From positions 124,001 to 188,000 of the forward strand of contig NZ_PQBS01000010.1 in NCBI RefSeq assembly GCF_002911695.1: a stretch of 64,000 nucleotides of DNA, read 5' to 3'. The notes under the pieces are model-generated. The model had not been told where the DNA came from, ran no database searches, and saw only the letters and a list, made by a program, of their open reading frames with translations. Shown one piece after another: positions 52,410 to 60,866 of this stretch. The DNA is from Gracilimonas amylolytica. Lineage in GTDB: Bacteria; Bacteroidota; Rhodothermia; Balneolales; Balneolaceae. The first letter of the stretch is position 1; the number at the start of each line of letters is the position of its first letter. Made by a program: the position numbers and the translations under genes.

Positions 52410-52470
52410 AACAGAACGGCTCCCGTTCTATCATTGAACAACCGTTCCGCCTACAACCTTTAGAGTTTAT

Positions 52471-53307
52471 ATGAAATACGATACCGTTGAAGAATTCCGC
52501 GCCAAAAGAGATGAAGCGGTCAATTTTATCAAAGGCCAAACTGATTTTCAACCTGAGTATTTGATCATTTTGGGAACCGGATTCGGTCAGCTGGCCGACG
52601 AGATCGAAACGGTCCACACCCTGGCATACAAAGACATTCCGCACTTTCCGGAAGCCACGGTAGAATTACACCCGGGTGAACTCATCTTCGGAAAGCTCAG
52701 TGGTAAGGATGTAGTAGCCATGCATGGGCGCACTCATTATTACGAAGGTTACACCATGCAGCAGATCGTTTTTCCGGTCAGAGTGGCTAAATCGATCGGG
52801 GCCCAGACCCTGATCGTCAGTAATGCCTCGGGTGGACTGAATCCCGCTTACAAAAGTGGGGATATCATGCTCATCACCGACCATATCAATTTCCTGGGTG
52901 ACAATCCCCTTATTGGCCCCAATGATGATGAATTAGGACCCCGTTTCCCGGATATGAGTGAGCCTTATACTGAACGCCTGCTCGAACTGGCTGAAAATGT
53001 GGCCCTCGAACATGCCATCAAAATGCATCAGGGAGTTTACCTCTCTGCAACCGGGCCTATGCTTGAGACCAAAGCGGAATATCGCTATATGCGCCGACTT
53101 GGAGCCGATGCCGTGGGAATGAGCACAGTGCCTGAAGTGATCGCTGCCGTACATATGGGCATGGATGTTTTGGGCATTTCTGTGATCACCGATGAATGCT
53201 TCCCCGACGCACTGGAGGCTATCAACATCGAAGATATCATGGCCGCTGCCGCCATGGCTGAACCTAAATTGACACAGGTTATCACCGAAGTACTTGCCAG
53301 GCTCTGA
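52471..53307 (+). CDS. Purine nucleoside phosphorylase (trimeric type)
   Basis: A 278-residue enzyme of the PNP/MTA phosphorylase family that cleaves inosine or guanosine with phosphate. Motifs are ILGTGFGQLADEIE, HPGELIFGKLSGKDVVAMHGRTHYYEGY, IVSNASGGLNPAYKSGDIM, GPMLETKAEYRYMRRLGADAVGMSTVPEVIAA and ISVITDECFP. The substrate-pocket Glu and Asn expected of 6-oxopurine enzymes seem present. It follows divIVA by 61 nt and may be read from the same transcript. Confidence 0.93.
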   Translation: MKYDTVEEFRAKRDEAVNFIKGQTDFQPEYLIILGTGFGQLADEIETVHTLAYKDIPHFPEATVELHPGELIFGKLSGKDVVAMHGRTHYYEGYTMQQIVFPVRVAKSIGAQTLIVSNASGGLNPAYKSGDIMLITDHINFLGDNPLIGPNDDELGPRFPDMSEPYTERLLELAENVALEHAIKMHQGVYLSATGPMLETKAEYRYMRRLGADAVGMSTVPEVIAAVHMGMDVLGISVITDECFPDALEAINIEDIMAAAAMAEPKLTQVITEVLARL

Positions 53308-53330
53308 TTTACCCATAAAAGTAAGCATCC

Positions 53331-53562
53331 TGATCCGCCGGCTGGCGGAGAAGGATCTTCACAGACCCATTCGTACCTCCTTGCCCCATTCACGACCTCC
53401 TCTGTCTCCTCCTTAACAAGGAGGAGGACGCCTGATTAAATCTGGTTGTCCAAATTCACTACCCTACCTGTCATTTCGACCGGAAGGAACGAGCCCCTAG
53501 GCGAGTGAGTGAAGCGGGTAATCACCCCTTTATTCGCAACGACGCAGAGCGATCGTAGTGAG
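53331..53562. repeat. Repeat mosaic: GGATC module, CTCC hairpin, GTCATTTCGACC module, R4 hairpin
   Basis: In order: TCCGCCGGCTGGCGGA inside a TGATC...GAAGGATCTT context; a TCTCCTCCTTAACAAGGAGG hairpin (53405-53433) recurring at 55183, 61111 and 61471; TGTCATTTCGACCGGAAGGAAC with the GCGAGTGAGTGAAGCGG tail, recurring at 61172; and the TCGCAACGACGC...GATCGTAGTGA hairpin (53534-53562), recurring at 55724. No gene is present. Confidence 0.7.
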
Positions 53563-53589
53563 ATTAATTATCCAATTACCAAAACTATA

Positions 53590-53768
53590 AAATATGACTA
53601 TTTCAATATAGGGTAATCTCTACTTGAGGGGAGAGGGCAAATCAGCTTGCTGATTTGACCGAGGGGTGTACGGGAGCGGATGCAAGTACACCTGCCCGAT
53701 TCGAGCAACTGAACTCACATAACATAAAAGCAACCGGGTCGGCACAATCTATCTGTCAGACGACTCTT
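53590..53768. repeat. 179-bp dispersed repeat, copy 1
   Basis: Nearly identical to 55493-55671. It starts AAATATGACTATTTCAATAT, includes the palindromic AAATCAGCTTGCTGATTT and ends GACGACTCTT. It carries a 98-codon open frame that is not conserved in copy 2, so it is treated as non-coding. Confidence 0.75.
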
Positions 53769-53864
53769 TGCAGGTTTCAAATACCTGCCCATGTTTCAGT
53801 CGTCAGACGGGACCTGGATATTAATTCTACAATAATTCATCGATATTCAACGGGTCATCCTGAT

Positions 53865-53945
53865 CTGCCTGCCGATGAGGTTGGGCAGACAGAGTGCCCT
53901 GTCGGTTATATTCGATATGGTATGGTGAACGCGATGGATCTCAAA
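53865..53945. repeat. GGCAG mini-palindrome plus TATATTCGATATGG module
   Basis: A diverged CTGCCTGCCG...GGGCAG mini-palindrome (53865-53889) precedes GTCGGTTATATTCGATATGG and TATGGTGAACGCGATGG. The second part recurs at 47820-47856, also directly after a mini-palindrome. Confidence 0.6.
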
Positions 53946-54094
53946 GGTTGAATAAATGATTCACCGATTAGCGATTGACCGAAGGTAGTTTCAGATGGCA
54001 ACCTATGCCCATGATTGCTCGACCTCTTTACTTGATCTCACCCAAACATTAGAATTTCAAATTGATGGTTTTATTTACATCTCAGACAGATTAA

Positions 54095-54145
54095 TTATCC
54101 ACAAAAAGCGTTATTTTTCCACAAAGTATTGCATAACTATTCACA
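54095..54145 (+). promoter_or_regulatory. Three phased DnaA-box-like 9-mers
   Basis: TTATCCACA (54095-54103, perfect), TTTTCCACA (54115-54123, one mismatch) and CTATTCACA (54137-54145, one mismatch) lie in the same orientation with starts 20 and 22 bases apart, about two helical turns. Flanking DNA is A/T-rich. They end 41 bases before the gene at 54187. Either a DnaA-regulated promoter or part of an origin would fit. Confidence 0.5.
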
Positions 54146-54186
54146 ATTCTTTTCTTATAACAAACAGTAACTAATGGCCTGCTTAT

Positions 54187-54981
54187 ATGCCTCAGCATTT
54201 TGATGGATTCGATGACGAACAATGGGATGAATTCAAGTGGGAAGCTCACCTGAACGAAGTTGAGAGAAAAAGTGAACAGTTGCGAAAATTTATCACTTCT
54301 GACCCTAAGGGTAATGTACCGCGATGGCTTACTTTGTTAAAGGAAAGTCAGGATGAGGATGATGCCTTTGAGGCCTATGTAGAAGAAGAACTGCTGATGG
54401 ACGAGGCCTATTTCCCGGAAGACGAAGATGACTGGGAAGATGAGGAGGACGACGACTGGGACGACGAAGACTTTTTGTTTGGCAATGCAGCCGATCATTT
54501 CATGGATATGGGTCCTGATGAGGACGATGAATTCGATGATTTTGAAGATGGTGACGAATGGAAGAGCCTCAGTGATGATTACATGTACTCGGATTACTCC
54601 GATATCGATGACCTCGGTATTTTTGTAGATGCCAAAGACCTGGCTGTGGATGTGTTAAAATGGGCTGAGACCATCCACCCGAAATATCAGACACAGGAAT
54701 TTCAGGATTTTGTGGATGAAACGCTTAAGATCGGTGCCAAGATCGCCGGCGGACATTCTTTCGGGTTTGAACCGGAATATATCGGAGCCAATATTGCCTA
54801 TTCCAAGAAAGCCCTCAAATGTGCCAACCACGGATTAGAGCTGATGCCCCTCTTCAAAAAGAAAAAACTACTCAAAACCCACCAATACCTGGATCTCCAT
54901 GCCCGCCTCTTTGAGCTCCGAAACGATATTGGTGTCTATATTCAGGAATTGAGAGATCAATTTAGACTCGGGCTAGACTAA
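54187..54981 (+). CDS. Highly acidic protein of unknown function
   Basis: 264 residues. The first 60 are helical and charged (WDEFKWEAHLNEVERKSEQL), residues 75-145 are extremely Asp/Glu-rich (DDWEDEEDDDWDDEDF), and the last 115 form an apparent helical domain (DLAVDVLKWAETIH, DFVDETLKIGAKIAGGHSFG, FELRNDIGVYIQELRDQF). No signal peptide. I do not recognise the family. It stands alone, directly downstream of three DnaA-like boxes, inside repeat-rich DNA. Confidence 0.72.
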   Translation: MPQHFDGFDDEQWDEFKWEAHLNEVERKSEQLRKFITSDPKGNVPRWLTLLKESQDEDDAFEAYVEEELLMDEAYFPEDEDDWEDEEDDDWDDEDFLFGNAADHFMDMGPDEDDEFDDFEDGDEWKSLSDDYMYSDYSDIDDLGIFVDAKDLAVDVLKWAETIHPKYQTQEFQDFVDETLKIGAKIAGGHSFGFEPEYIGANIAYSKKALKCANHGLELMPLFKKKKLLKTHQYLDLHARLFELRNDIGVYIQELRDQFRLGLD

Positions 54982-54989
54982 GTTGATTA

Positions 54990-55029
54990 AATATCCAATA
55001 TCCAACAAGGAATATTGAATTTCGAAGTG
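54990..55029. repeat. R5 repeat (AATATCCAATATCC...TTCGAAGTG), copy 1
   Basis: A 40-base palindrome-like element: ATTG/CAAT-rich sequence ending GAATATTGAATTTCGAAGTG. Near-identical copies lie at 60952-60992 and, interrupted, at 60768-60828. Confidence 0.6.
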
Positions 55030-55100
55030 AACAGAAGCTCTTCCTTCTATTCTTAGGTTGGTTTCGAAGTATATTCATACTCAAATTAAACACCCAAACT

Positions 55101-55211
55101 CTCTCACAGATAAGGTGTCATTCAGAGGCACCGAAGGACCTTGCCTATTCGTACCTTGTTACCCTAATCACGACCTCCTCTGTCTCCTCCTTAACAAGGA
55201 GGAGGACGCCT
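55101..55211. repeat. GGATC/CTCC repeat module, copy 2
   Basis: Contains CCGAAGGACCTTGCCTATTC, CACGACCTCCTCTG and the TCTCCTCCTTAACAAGGAGG hairpin (55183-55211), in the same order as at 53331, 61041 and 61371, but without the TCCGCCGGCTGGCGGA insert in the first part. Confidence 0.65.
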
Positions 55212-55288
55212 AATTATTTATAGTCACCCATATTCACCTCCCACTGCAACTCGTTACGAAGGTTCCCTTCGTAACGCCTTCTGTGAAA

Positions 55289-55442
55289 CCTGCTTACCGG
55301 CGAGGCAGGCTCCGGCTTCACATTTTTTGTTTGAATGAACGAATTACCGATTTGCGATGGACCGACAGACCGATTTTTTACTCTAGGACATGCTCGATAT
55401 AGAGTCACGGGGACCGGGAGCCTGCCTGCCGGTTGAGGTAGG
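55289..55442. repeat. Two GGCAGG mini-palindromes in repeat DNA
   Basis: CCTGCTTACC...GAGGCAGG (55289-55309, 21 bases), flanked by TGTGAAA and CTCCGGCTTCACA, whose outer parts pair with each other; and CCTGCCTGCCGG...GGTAGG (55421-55442), the exact reverse complement of the copy at 58457-58478. ATCGGTGAATCGG-like text is scattered between. Confidence 0.65.
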
Positions 55443-55492
55443 GGCCCGCCATGCGTTCTCCCGATTACATCGGGAAGGTTGGGAACGAGGTA

Positions 55493-55671
55493 AAATATGA
55501 CTATTTCAATATGGGGTAATCTCCCCTTGAGGGGAGAGGGTAAATCAGCTTGCTGATTTGACCGAGGGGTGTAAGGGAGCGGATGCAAGTACACCTAACC
55601 GATTCGAGCAACTAAACTCGCATGACAAAAAAGCAACCGGGTCTGCACAAGCTATCGGCCGGACGACTCTT
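55493..55671. repeat. 179-bp dispersed repeat, copy 2
   Basis: Same length and about 90 percent identity by eye to 53590-53768. It includes CTCCCCTTGAGGGGAG, where copy 1 reads CTCTACTTGAGGGGAG. It is preceded by a CGTTCTCCCGATTACATCGG hairpin (55454) that recurs at 58420 and 62066. A TCGCTACGA/TCGTAGCGA hairpin follows (55724-55751). Confidence 0.75.
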
Positions 55672-55810
55672 AACTGGATTCGGTTGCCTGCCCTGTTAAA
55701 ATGCGTAAGACAGAGCTCTCCATTCGCTACGACGCAAAGCGATCGTAGCGAGTCTTAAAAAAGTATTCAGCCCCACTCAGCACTAAAAATTAATCACTTA
55801 ACACTACCAA

Positions 55811-56836
55811 CTACTCCCAGATACCTACTTCTTTGTTGCCATCTGAATCAGTAGCAGCACGGAACATGGAACCTGTGTTTGTTTTCATGGAGTAGTTGCC
55901 ATATTTATCGACTGCAATGAAGCCGGCATCACCGGGTTCAAGGACCTCATCCACCAGGTAATCCATAGATTCCTGCAGGGTAGCTCCTTTTAGCTTATAA
56001 AACATGGCAAGGGTGTGAGCCGAAACATTCAGCATGATCTTCTCTCCCCAACCGGTCGCTGAAACCGCTACTTCATCATTGGCATAGGTTCCGGATCCGA
56101 TGATCGGCACATCGCCCACACGACCATATTTTTTGTTGGTCATACCACCGGTGGAAGTCGCTGCTGCCAGGTTTCCATTCACATCTTTGGCAACTGCGCC
56201 AACGGTTCCATATTTCCAGGCTTTTTGCTCGTCAGTAAGTGGCGTCAGGCCGGATTGCTCCTCTTCCTGTTCAAGGGCACGCTGAAGTGACTGATAGCGA
56301 CTTTCTGTATAGAAATAAGAAGGATCTACGCGTTCAACATCGGTTTCATCCGCAAAGGTCTCCGCTCCATCTGCTGAAAAGAAGACGTGTTTGGAATCGG
56401 TCATAACTTTACGCGCCAGGGAGATCGGGTTTTTCACGGTGGTCACCCCAGTGATGGCGCCCGCATTCAGGGTAGATCCGTCCATGATAGCCGCATCCAG
56501 TTCGTTGCGACCCTCTGAAGTGAATACCGCCCCTTTTCCGGCATTATAGAGTTCATTATCCTCGAGGTAATTCACGGTCTTTTCAATAGCATCCAGTGCT
56601 GAACCGCCATTGGCAAGGATCTCTGAACCAATTGACAGAGCTTCTTCCAGGGAAGCCATATAAGCCTCTTTGCGATCTTCGGGCATATTCTCGGAAACAT
56701 AGCCGGCTCCGCCATGTAAAGCGATCGACCATTCTTTGGTTTCCTGTGGTTCAGAATTCGTCTGCTCTGCCGGCTGGCAAGCAGTGGCAAGCATGAGAAG
56801 TGAGAATATGGTTAAGAGAGATAGATATTTTTTCAT
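55811..56836 (-). CDS. Isoaspartyl peptidase/L-asparaginase family (Ntn-hydrolase), lipoprotein
   Basis: A protein of about 341 residues starting MKKYLSLLTIFSLLMLATAC, a lipoprotein signal. It follows the plant-type asparaginase/isoaspartyl-dipeptidase family: WSIALHGGAGYV, GSALDAIEKTVNYLEDNELYNAGKGAVFTSEG, LDAAIMDGSTLNAGAI and KYGTVGAVAKDVNGNLAAATSTGGMTNK, where the Thr of GTVGAVA is the autoproteolytic nucleophile. It then continues RVGDVPIIGSGTYAN. It would hydrolyse isoaspartyl peptides or asparagine in the periplasm. The alternative start 9 nt upstream is possible. Upstream (56837-57277) holds only a terminator for yceI. Confidence 0.92.
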   Translation of the reverse strand: MKKYLSLLTIFSLLMLATACQPAEQTNSEPQETKEWSIALHGGAGYVSENMPEDRKEAYMASLEEALSIGSEILANGGSALDAIEKTVNYLEDNELYNAGKGAVFTSEGRNELDAAIMDGSTLNAGAITGVTTVKNPISLARKVMTDSKHVFFSADGAETFADETDVERVDPSYFYTESRYQSLQRALEQEEEQSGLTPLTDEQKAWKYGTVGAVAKDVNGNLAAATSTGGMTNKKYGRVGDVPIIGSGTYANDEVAVSATGWGEKIMLNVSAHTLAMFYKLKGATLQESMDYLVDEVLEPGDAGFIAVDKYGNYSMKTNTGSMFRAATDSDGNKEVGIWE

Positions 56837-57074
56837 AACGATCATTGAGTTTTGTTTTGCAGATTATACTGCACTCTCAGCGATTATTAAAGAACTGATT
56901 TATGCTTTTACTGTTTTTAGCAGCAAATCCCTTTTTAACCCCTTAATCTCGTGACGCAATTCTGCTTCAAACCGAGTATCTCTAAAATTAATCACAGTGA
57001 TTGAACGGTGAGTCCTACCATAGCAATGAATGGAACGCGGATGACTCAGATAATGCAGATGGCATAATATAAAA

Positions 57075-57106
57075 AAAGGCGTCCTTGTTAAAACAGGGAC
57101 ACCTTT
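57075..57106 (-). terminator. Rho-independent terminator of yceI (minus strand)
   Basis: On the minus strand, AAAGGTGTCC pairs with GGACGCCTTT and is followed by TTTTAT. It lies about 170 bases after the yceI-like stop. The rest of the 440-base gap (56837-57277) shows nothing else that I can name. Confidence 0.75.
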
Positions 57107-57277
57107 CGGAGATCAAATAAACAATATTGTCAGGTCAGTTTTCAATGCTTCATCTATTCTAATTTGAGGCTTAGGTTCTACACCTGCATTTGTTATAATC
57201 ATAGGATTCCTGTTTTCACGGGAATGACTAAATTACATTGCAGTTTTTAAACCTAACTGACCAACAAGTAGCCGGAA

Positions 57278-57805
57278 TTACTCCGCTTCCACTACCTGAA
57301 CGTTCATGAGCAGTTTCACTTCGTCGCCTACCACTACGCTGCCGGCTTCTGTTACGGCGCTCCATTTCAGGCCAAATTCTTTGCGGTTCAGGGATCCATT
57401 GAGCTCAAAACCGGCTTTAGTTTGTCCGTATGGATCTTCAACGGTTCCGCCATGGGTAACATCGAGGGTGATCTCTTTGGTGACGTCACGGATGGTCATG
57501 TTACCGGTTAGTTCGTAGTTGTCTCCACCGGTGTTTTTGAAAGAAGTAGATTCAAACTTCATTTTTGGATACGCCTCTGCATTGAAGAAATCATCTGATT
57601 TCAGGTGAGTGTCGCGATCTTCATTGTTGGTATCCACGCTATCGATATCCGCCTCAAAAGTGATCTTTGCGCCTTCAAAGGAGTCTCCTTCCGATTCAAC
57701 GGTTCCGTTAAAAGAACGGAAATATCCGGTCACGGTAGAGATCACAAGGTGCTTTACTTTAAACTGAATTTCTGAGTGAGTTGGGTCAATATTCCAGGTC
57801 GACAT
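57278..57805 (-). CDS. YceI-family protein
   Basis: A 175-residue lipocalin-like beta barrel without a signal peptide. Family sequence: WNIDPTHSEIQFKVKHLVISTVTGYFRSFNGTVE, ITFEADIDSVDTNNEDRDTHLKSDDFFNAEAYPKM, LTGNMTIRDVTKEITLDV and RKEFGLKW. YceI proteins bind isoprenoid or fatty-amide ligands. The absence of a leader means the copy acts in the cytoplasm unless exported by another route. Divergent from doxX, with 189 bases between. Confidence 0.92.
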   Translation of the reverse strand: MSTWNIDPTHSEIQFKVKHLVISTVTGYFRSFNGTVESEGDSFEGAKITFEADIDSVDTNNEDRDTHLKSDDFFNAEAYPKMKFESTSFKNTGGDNYELTGNMTIRDVTKEITLDVTHGGTVEDPYGQTKAGFELNGSLNRKEFGLKWSAVTEAGSVVVGDEVKLLMNVQVVEAE

Positions 57806-57994
57806 AGTTAATAATATTAGGTTAGTATTAAATTGTTTAATGTTGAACTAAATATACGCACCCGAAGTTCCGACTGCAATAGATAAAAATGATCGGGGTT
57901 ATTAAGGAATTGATAATTTTGTGAAATGAGATGCGAATATATTCCCGAAATTTTATTTTATTAGTTCAAAATTAAACCAATAAGCCCAAGCGAC

Positions 57995-58405
57995 ATGTTC
58001 AAGAAGTTACTCTCAACCGATCCAAGCAAATTCATTGACGTAAACCTATCCATATTGCTTCTCCGTATTGGAGCCGGCGGTATTTTGTTCACACACGGTC
58101 TCCCAAAGTTGATGAAGGTTTTTTCCGGTGATTTTTCTTTTGCGGATCCGATCGGCCTGGGCCCGGAGATCTCGCTCATTCTTGCGGCTTTTGCAGAAGG
58201 TATTTGCAGTCTTTTTGTTGTGCTGGGTTTTGGCACGCGTCTTTCCTCACTTGTGATTGCCATTAACATGGCGGTGGCCTTTTTTATTCAGCACTCCGGC
58301 GACCCATTTGGCCAAAAAGAACTCGCTCTTATCTTTCTGATGATGTTCGTCATCACCTTTTTCACAGGCGGCGGCAAGTATTCTGTGGATAAGAAGATCG
58401 CATAG
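57995..58405 (+). CDS. DoxX-family membrane protein
   Basis: 136 residues with four predicted helices. LLLRIGAGGILFTHGLPKLMKVFSG is the diagnostic start, with the conserved His and Gly. The rest is SLILAAFAEGICSLFVVLGFGTRLSS and FALIFLMMFVITFFTGGGKYSVD-like text. DoxX proteins include thiosulfate:quinone oxidoreductase subunits and many uncharacterised membrane proteins. No redox partner gene is nearby. A repeat field starts right after the stop. Confidence 0.88.
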   Translation: MFKKLLSTDPSKFIDVNLSILLLRIGAGGILFTHGLPKLMKVFSGDFSFADPIGLGPEISLILAAFAEGICSLFVVLGFGTRLSSLVIAINMAVAFFIQHSGDPFGQKELALIFLMMFVITFFTGGGKYSVDKKIA

Positions 58406-58419
58406 TAGGCTCGTTCCCA

Positions 58420-58490
58420 ACCTTCCCGATGTAATCGGGAGAACGCATGTCAGGACCCTACCTCAACCGGCAGGCAGGCTGAAGGACGGG
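58420..58490. repeat. Inverted copy of the 55421-55480 repeat segment
   Basis: Holds CTTCCCGATGTAATCGGGAG and CCTACCTCAACC...GGCAGG (58457-58478), the reverse complement of 55421-55442 and of the adjacent hairpin, so the whole segment recurs in the opposite orientation. Confidence 0.65.
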
Positions 58491-58641
58491 GCTATTGGGG
58501 TCATCCCTCAGGATCCCGGTGCACGTGGATAGATAATACCCTATTGGGTTTCACGATCGAGTGTATCATTTGTGAATCGCGGATTCAGGGGATTTTGGGA
58601 TTTCGCGGATGTTCGATCTTACAGCGTCACCTCCACCAGTC

Positions 58642-58783
58642 ATCCCCGTTGTACATCTTCAATTAGTATAAAATTCGGTCGTTCGGTCCATCGCACATCG
58701 GTGAATCGGTCTATCATATCCCGTAATCCTAACCCGTGTTCATCAGCAGGATCCGTGTCATCCGCGTTCAATTTCGATAGGTT
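58642..58783. repeat. 142-bp direct repeat, copy 1
   Basis: Starts ATCCCCGTTGTACATCTTCA and ends TTTCGATAGGTT. The second copy is at 58946-59087, same length, same orientation, with about 10 scattered differences. Contains GGTCGTTCGGTCCATCG and GGATCCGTGTCATCCGCG. Confidence 0.8.
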
Positions 58784-58868
58784 TAGCTCATTCCCAACCT
58801 CCGAGCACCCTCCGAATCTTTACCACCCACCGGGCGTAGGTTCTTTGGTCTGTCATTCTAACCCCGCC

Positions 58869-58889
58869 CCTGCCTCGCCGGCAGGCAGG
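58869..58889. repeat. 21-bp GGCAGG mini-palindrome
   Basis: CCTGCCTCGCC...GGCAGG between CCCCGCC and CTGAAGGACGGGG, an arrangement in which the flanks themselves could pair if the mini-palindrome were removed. Confidence 0.55.
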
Positions 58890-58945
58890 CTGAAGGACGG
58901 GGCTAATGATTTCATCCCTAAGAGATGAACCCACAAATGAATACA

Positions 58946-59087
58946 ATCCCCGTTGTACATCTTCAATTAGTATAAAATTCGGTCGTTCGGTCCATCGCCG
59001 ATCGGTGAATCGGTCTATCAAATCCCGTAACCCTAACCCGTGATCATCTGCCGGATCCGTGTCATCCGCGTTCAATTCCGATAGGTT
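58946..59087. repeat. 142-bp direct repeat, copy 2
   Basis: Partner of 58642-58783, with the same boundaries. The 59088-59221 remainder before the kelch-domain gene shows no repeat and presumably contains its promoter. Confidence 0.8.
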
Positions 59088-59221
59088 CAACAATTAAAAA
59101 CCAAAAATACTGTCCCCTTTACTCCATCTTACCGCCTCATCCCCTACAAACACTATATATATTACCTGTAAATTCTTATTTTATTGAAAATAGGTTAACA
59201 ATCAACGTATCGTTTCTTGAG

Positions 59222-60781
59222 ATGAAGGATAGGCTTGTCCGTCTAATCATTACTTTAGGGCTTTTTGTTTTTGGTGTGTTGAATGCGCCCGCTTATGCAT
59301 TTTCATATCACGATTATGAAATACCCACGAGCCTGCTTCAAGATGGTGAATTGCCTGAGGAAAACGCGTATCCCGTACTGATCGGAAGGGATGGGATCTA
59401 CGCAGATATCGACACGGTGAACCGGGTTTTATACGTGATGGTACGGAATGAACTATGGGATTATGACCTGAATTCCAAGCAATGGACTCAACGCCACGTC
59501 TTTGAACAGGAAGAGATGGACAGACTCTTTCAGGACCCCAAGGAGTTTGGTTACGATCACGTAACGGGTACTATCTATTTTTGGTCGACGGGCGTAGGCC
59601 TGGTTTTTGAGCTCGACCTTAAAACCCACTCTCTGGTACGCATCGACCGGTCATTCGATCATAAAAATCAGTTTGGTCATGTCCCTTTTTTCTACAACGG
59701 AATGATCCACGCTTTCGGCGGATATGGCTACTGGCAGGATAAAAACCTGATCACTTATTATCTCCCGAACCTGAGGGAATGGAAGATCCTCACACCGGCC
59801 AAGGGATCGGATTATCCCCCCGAGATCGTAGGTGCCAAAGGAATCTATGTTGAAGAGGAACAGGCCTTTTTTATTTACGGAGGATCCTACATTCAAAACA
59901 GAGGCCACGATGACGGAAATTCAAACCGGGTCGCGAATCAGTCTCTCTGGAAATTTGATTTCGAAACGATGCTTTGGTCGCGTGAAATGACCATTGACCT
60001 GACTGATGGCAAGATCCCTCAAGCCTTCGGAGCATTTAATGAAAATGGCATTGGACGCAGTTCGGTGTCGGCAAGTGCCTACAGTCGTCAAACAGGAAAT
60101 TGGTATCTGCCGGTTCAAACATCTGAAGGAAACAGGCCTGCCATTTCAATAAAGACCATTGGGCTCACGCAGATGCAAAACTACGAGTTGTTTGAACTGG
60201 AGCAAACCCTGGAGGCAGAGGTTATTACCACCAATATTTTGTTTGATCAGAAAAGTCAGGAATTGATCTTACTGGGATTTCAAAATATCACCAATGATAA
60301 CGCTCACCCAATTGTAGTATTGAAGATCCCGGAACAGGATCTCATCAGCAAGCTTACTCCCGTTAATGATAACTCTATTCTGCTTTTCGGGTCACTTGTG
60401 GGATTAGGCCTACTGCTGATCCTTGGCTTTGTGGTCATGAGGTACAGAGGTTCGGTTCCGGGTATAAACGGCCGGACACCCACTGTGCAAATTGAAGAGT
60501 TGATGGTTGACCTTAATAAAACTGAGAAATTGCTTCTCAAAACGATCATGGATGCTGACCAAATGCCGGAAACCAGTGACCTGGAAGAGATGGTGTGGCC
60601 TGAAGTGGATAATTATGATTATCGGCGAAAATTAAGGAACGAGACGATACGGTCGATCAATAAGAAAACTCAGGATGCCTTTGGCGTGCACGAAAAGCTC
60701 ATCATCCGCCAGCGTGACACAGAAGACAGCCGCCGTTTCCGCTATGGCATCAACGATGAGCTTATGAATATTGAACATTGA
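59222..60781 (+). CDS. Membrane-spanning kelch-type sensor with winged-helix-like cytoplasmic domain
   Basis: 519 residues. After a signal peptide (about 1-26), residues 40-375 read as a kelch/beta-propeller domain in the periplasm: repeated W-x-Y-D and F-G-G-Y-G or Y-G-G-S motifs (LWDYDLNSKQW, MIHAFGGYGYW, FFIYGGSYIQN, LWKFDFETMLW). A membrane helix follows at about 385-406 (LLFGSLVGLGLLLILGFVVM). The cytoplasmic tail (425-519) resembles a winged-helix DNA-binding domain of the OmpR C-terminal type (LNKTEKLLLKTIMDAD, IRSINKKTQDAFGVHEKLIIR, RRFRYGIN). This is the layout of a membrane one-component regulator. The stop codon lies inside a repeat. An outer-membrane receptor gene is downstream. 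Confidence 0.75.
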   Translation: MKDRLVRLIITLGLFVFGVLNAPAYAFSYHDYEIPTSLLQDGELPEENAYPVLIGRDGIYADIDTVNRVLYVMVRNELWDYDLNSKQWTQRHVFEQEEMDRLFQDPKEFGYDHVTGTIYFWSTGVGLVFELDLKTHSLVRIDRSFDHKNQFGHVPFFYNGMIHAFGGYGYWQDKNLITYYLPNLREWKILTPAKGSDYPPEIVGAKGIYVEEEQAFFIYGGSYIQNRGHDDGNSNRVANQSLWKFDFETMLWSREMTIDLTDGKIPQAFGAFNENGIGRSSVSASAYSRQTGNWYLPVQTSEGNRPAISIKTIGLTQMQNYELFELEQTLEAEVITTNILFDQKSQELILLGFQNITNDNAHPIVVLKIPEQDLISKLTPVNDNSILLFGSLVGLGLLLILGFVVMRYRGSVPGINGRTPTVQIEELMVDLNKTEKLLLKTIMDADQMPETSDLEEMVWPEVDNYDYRRKLRNETIRSINKKTQDAFGVHEKLIIRQRDTEDSRRFRYGINDELMNIEH

Positions 60782-60828
60782 ACCTGCCTCACCGGCAGGC
60801 AGGTAAGGAACATTCAATTTCGAAGTGG
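60768..60828. repeat. R5 repeat interrupted by a mini-palindrome, overlapping the kelch gene's 3' end
   Basis: GAATATTGAACATTGAA (overlapping the gene's last codons and TGA) and AAGGAACATTCAATTTCG are the two halves of R5. A 21-base CCTGCCTCACC...GGCAGG mini-palindrome (60783-60803) sits between them. Confidence 0.6.
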
Positions 60829-60866
60829 GTTTTCTGTCCGAATTAAGCAGCCTGGTTTACACAACA

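Noticed and set aside
53655-53951. 98-codon open frame inside the 179-bp repeat
   Set aside because: The frame is not kept in the second copy at 55493, so the repeat is not coding.
53331-55752. CRISPR array
   Set aside because: Repeats are of several kinds, irregularly spaced and palindromic, with no constant repeat-spacer period and no cas genes.
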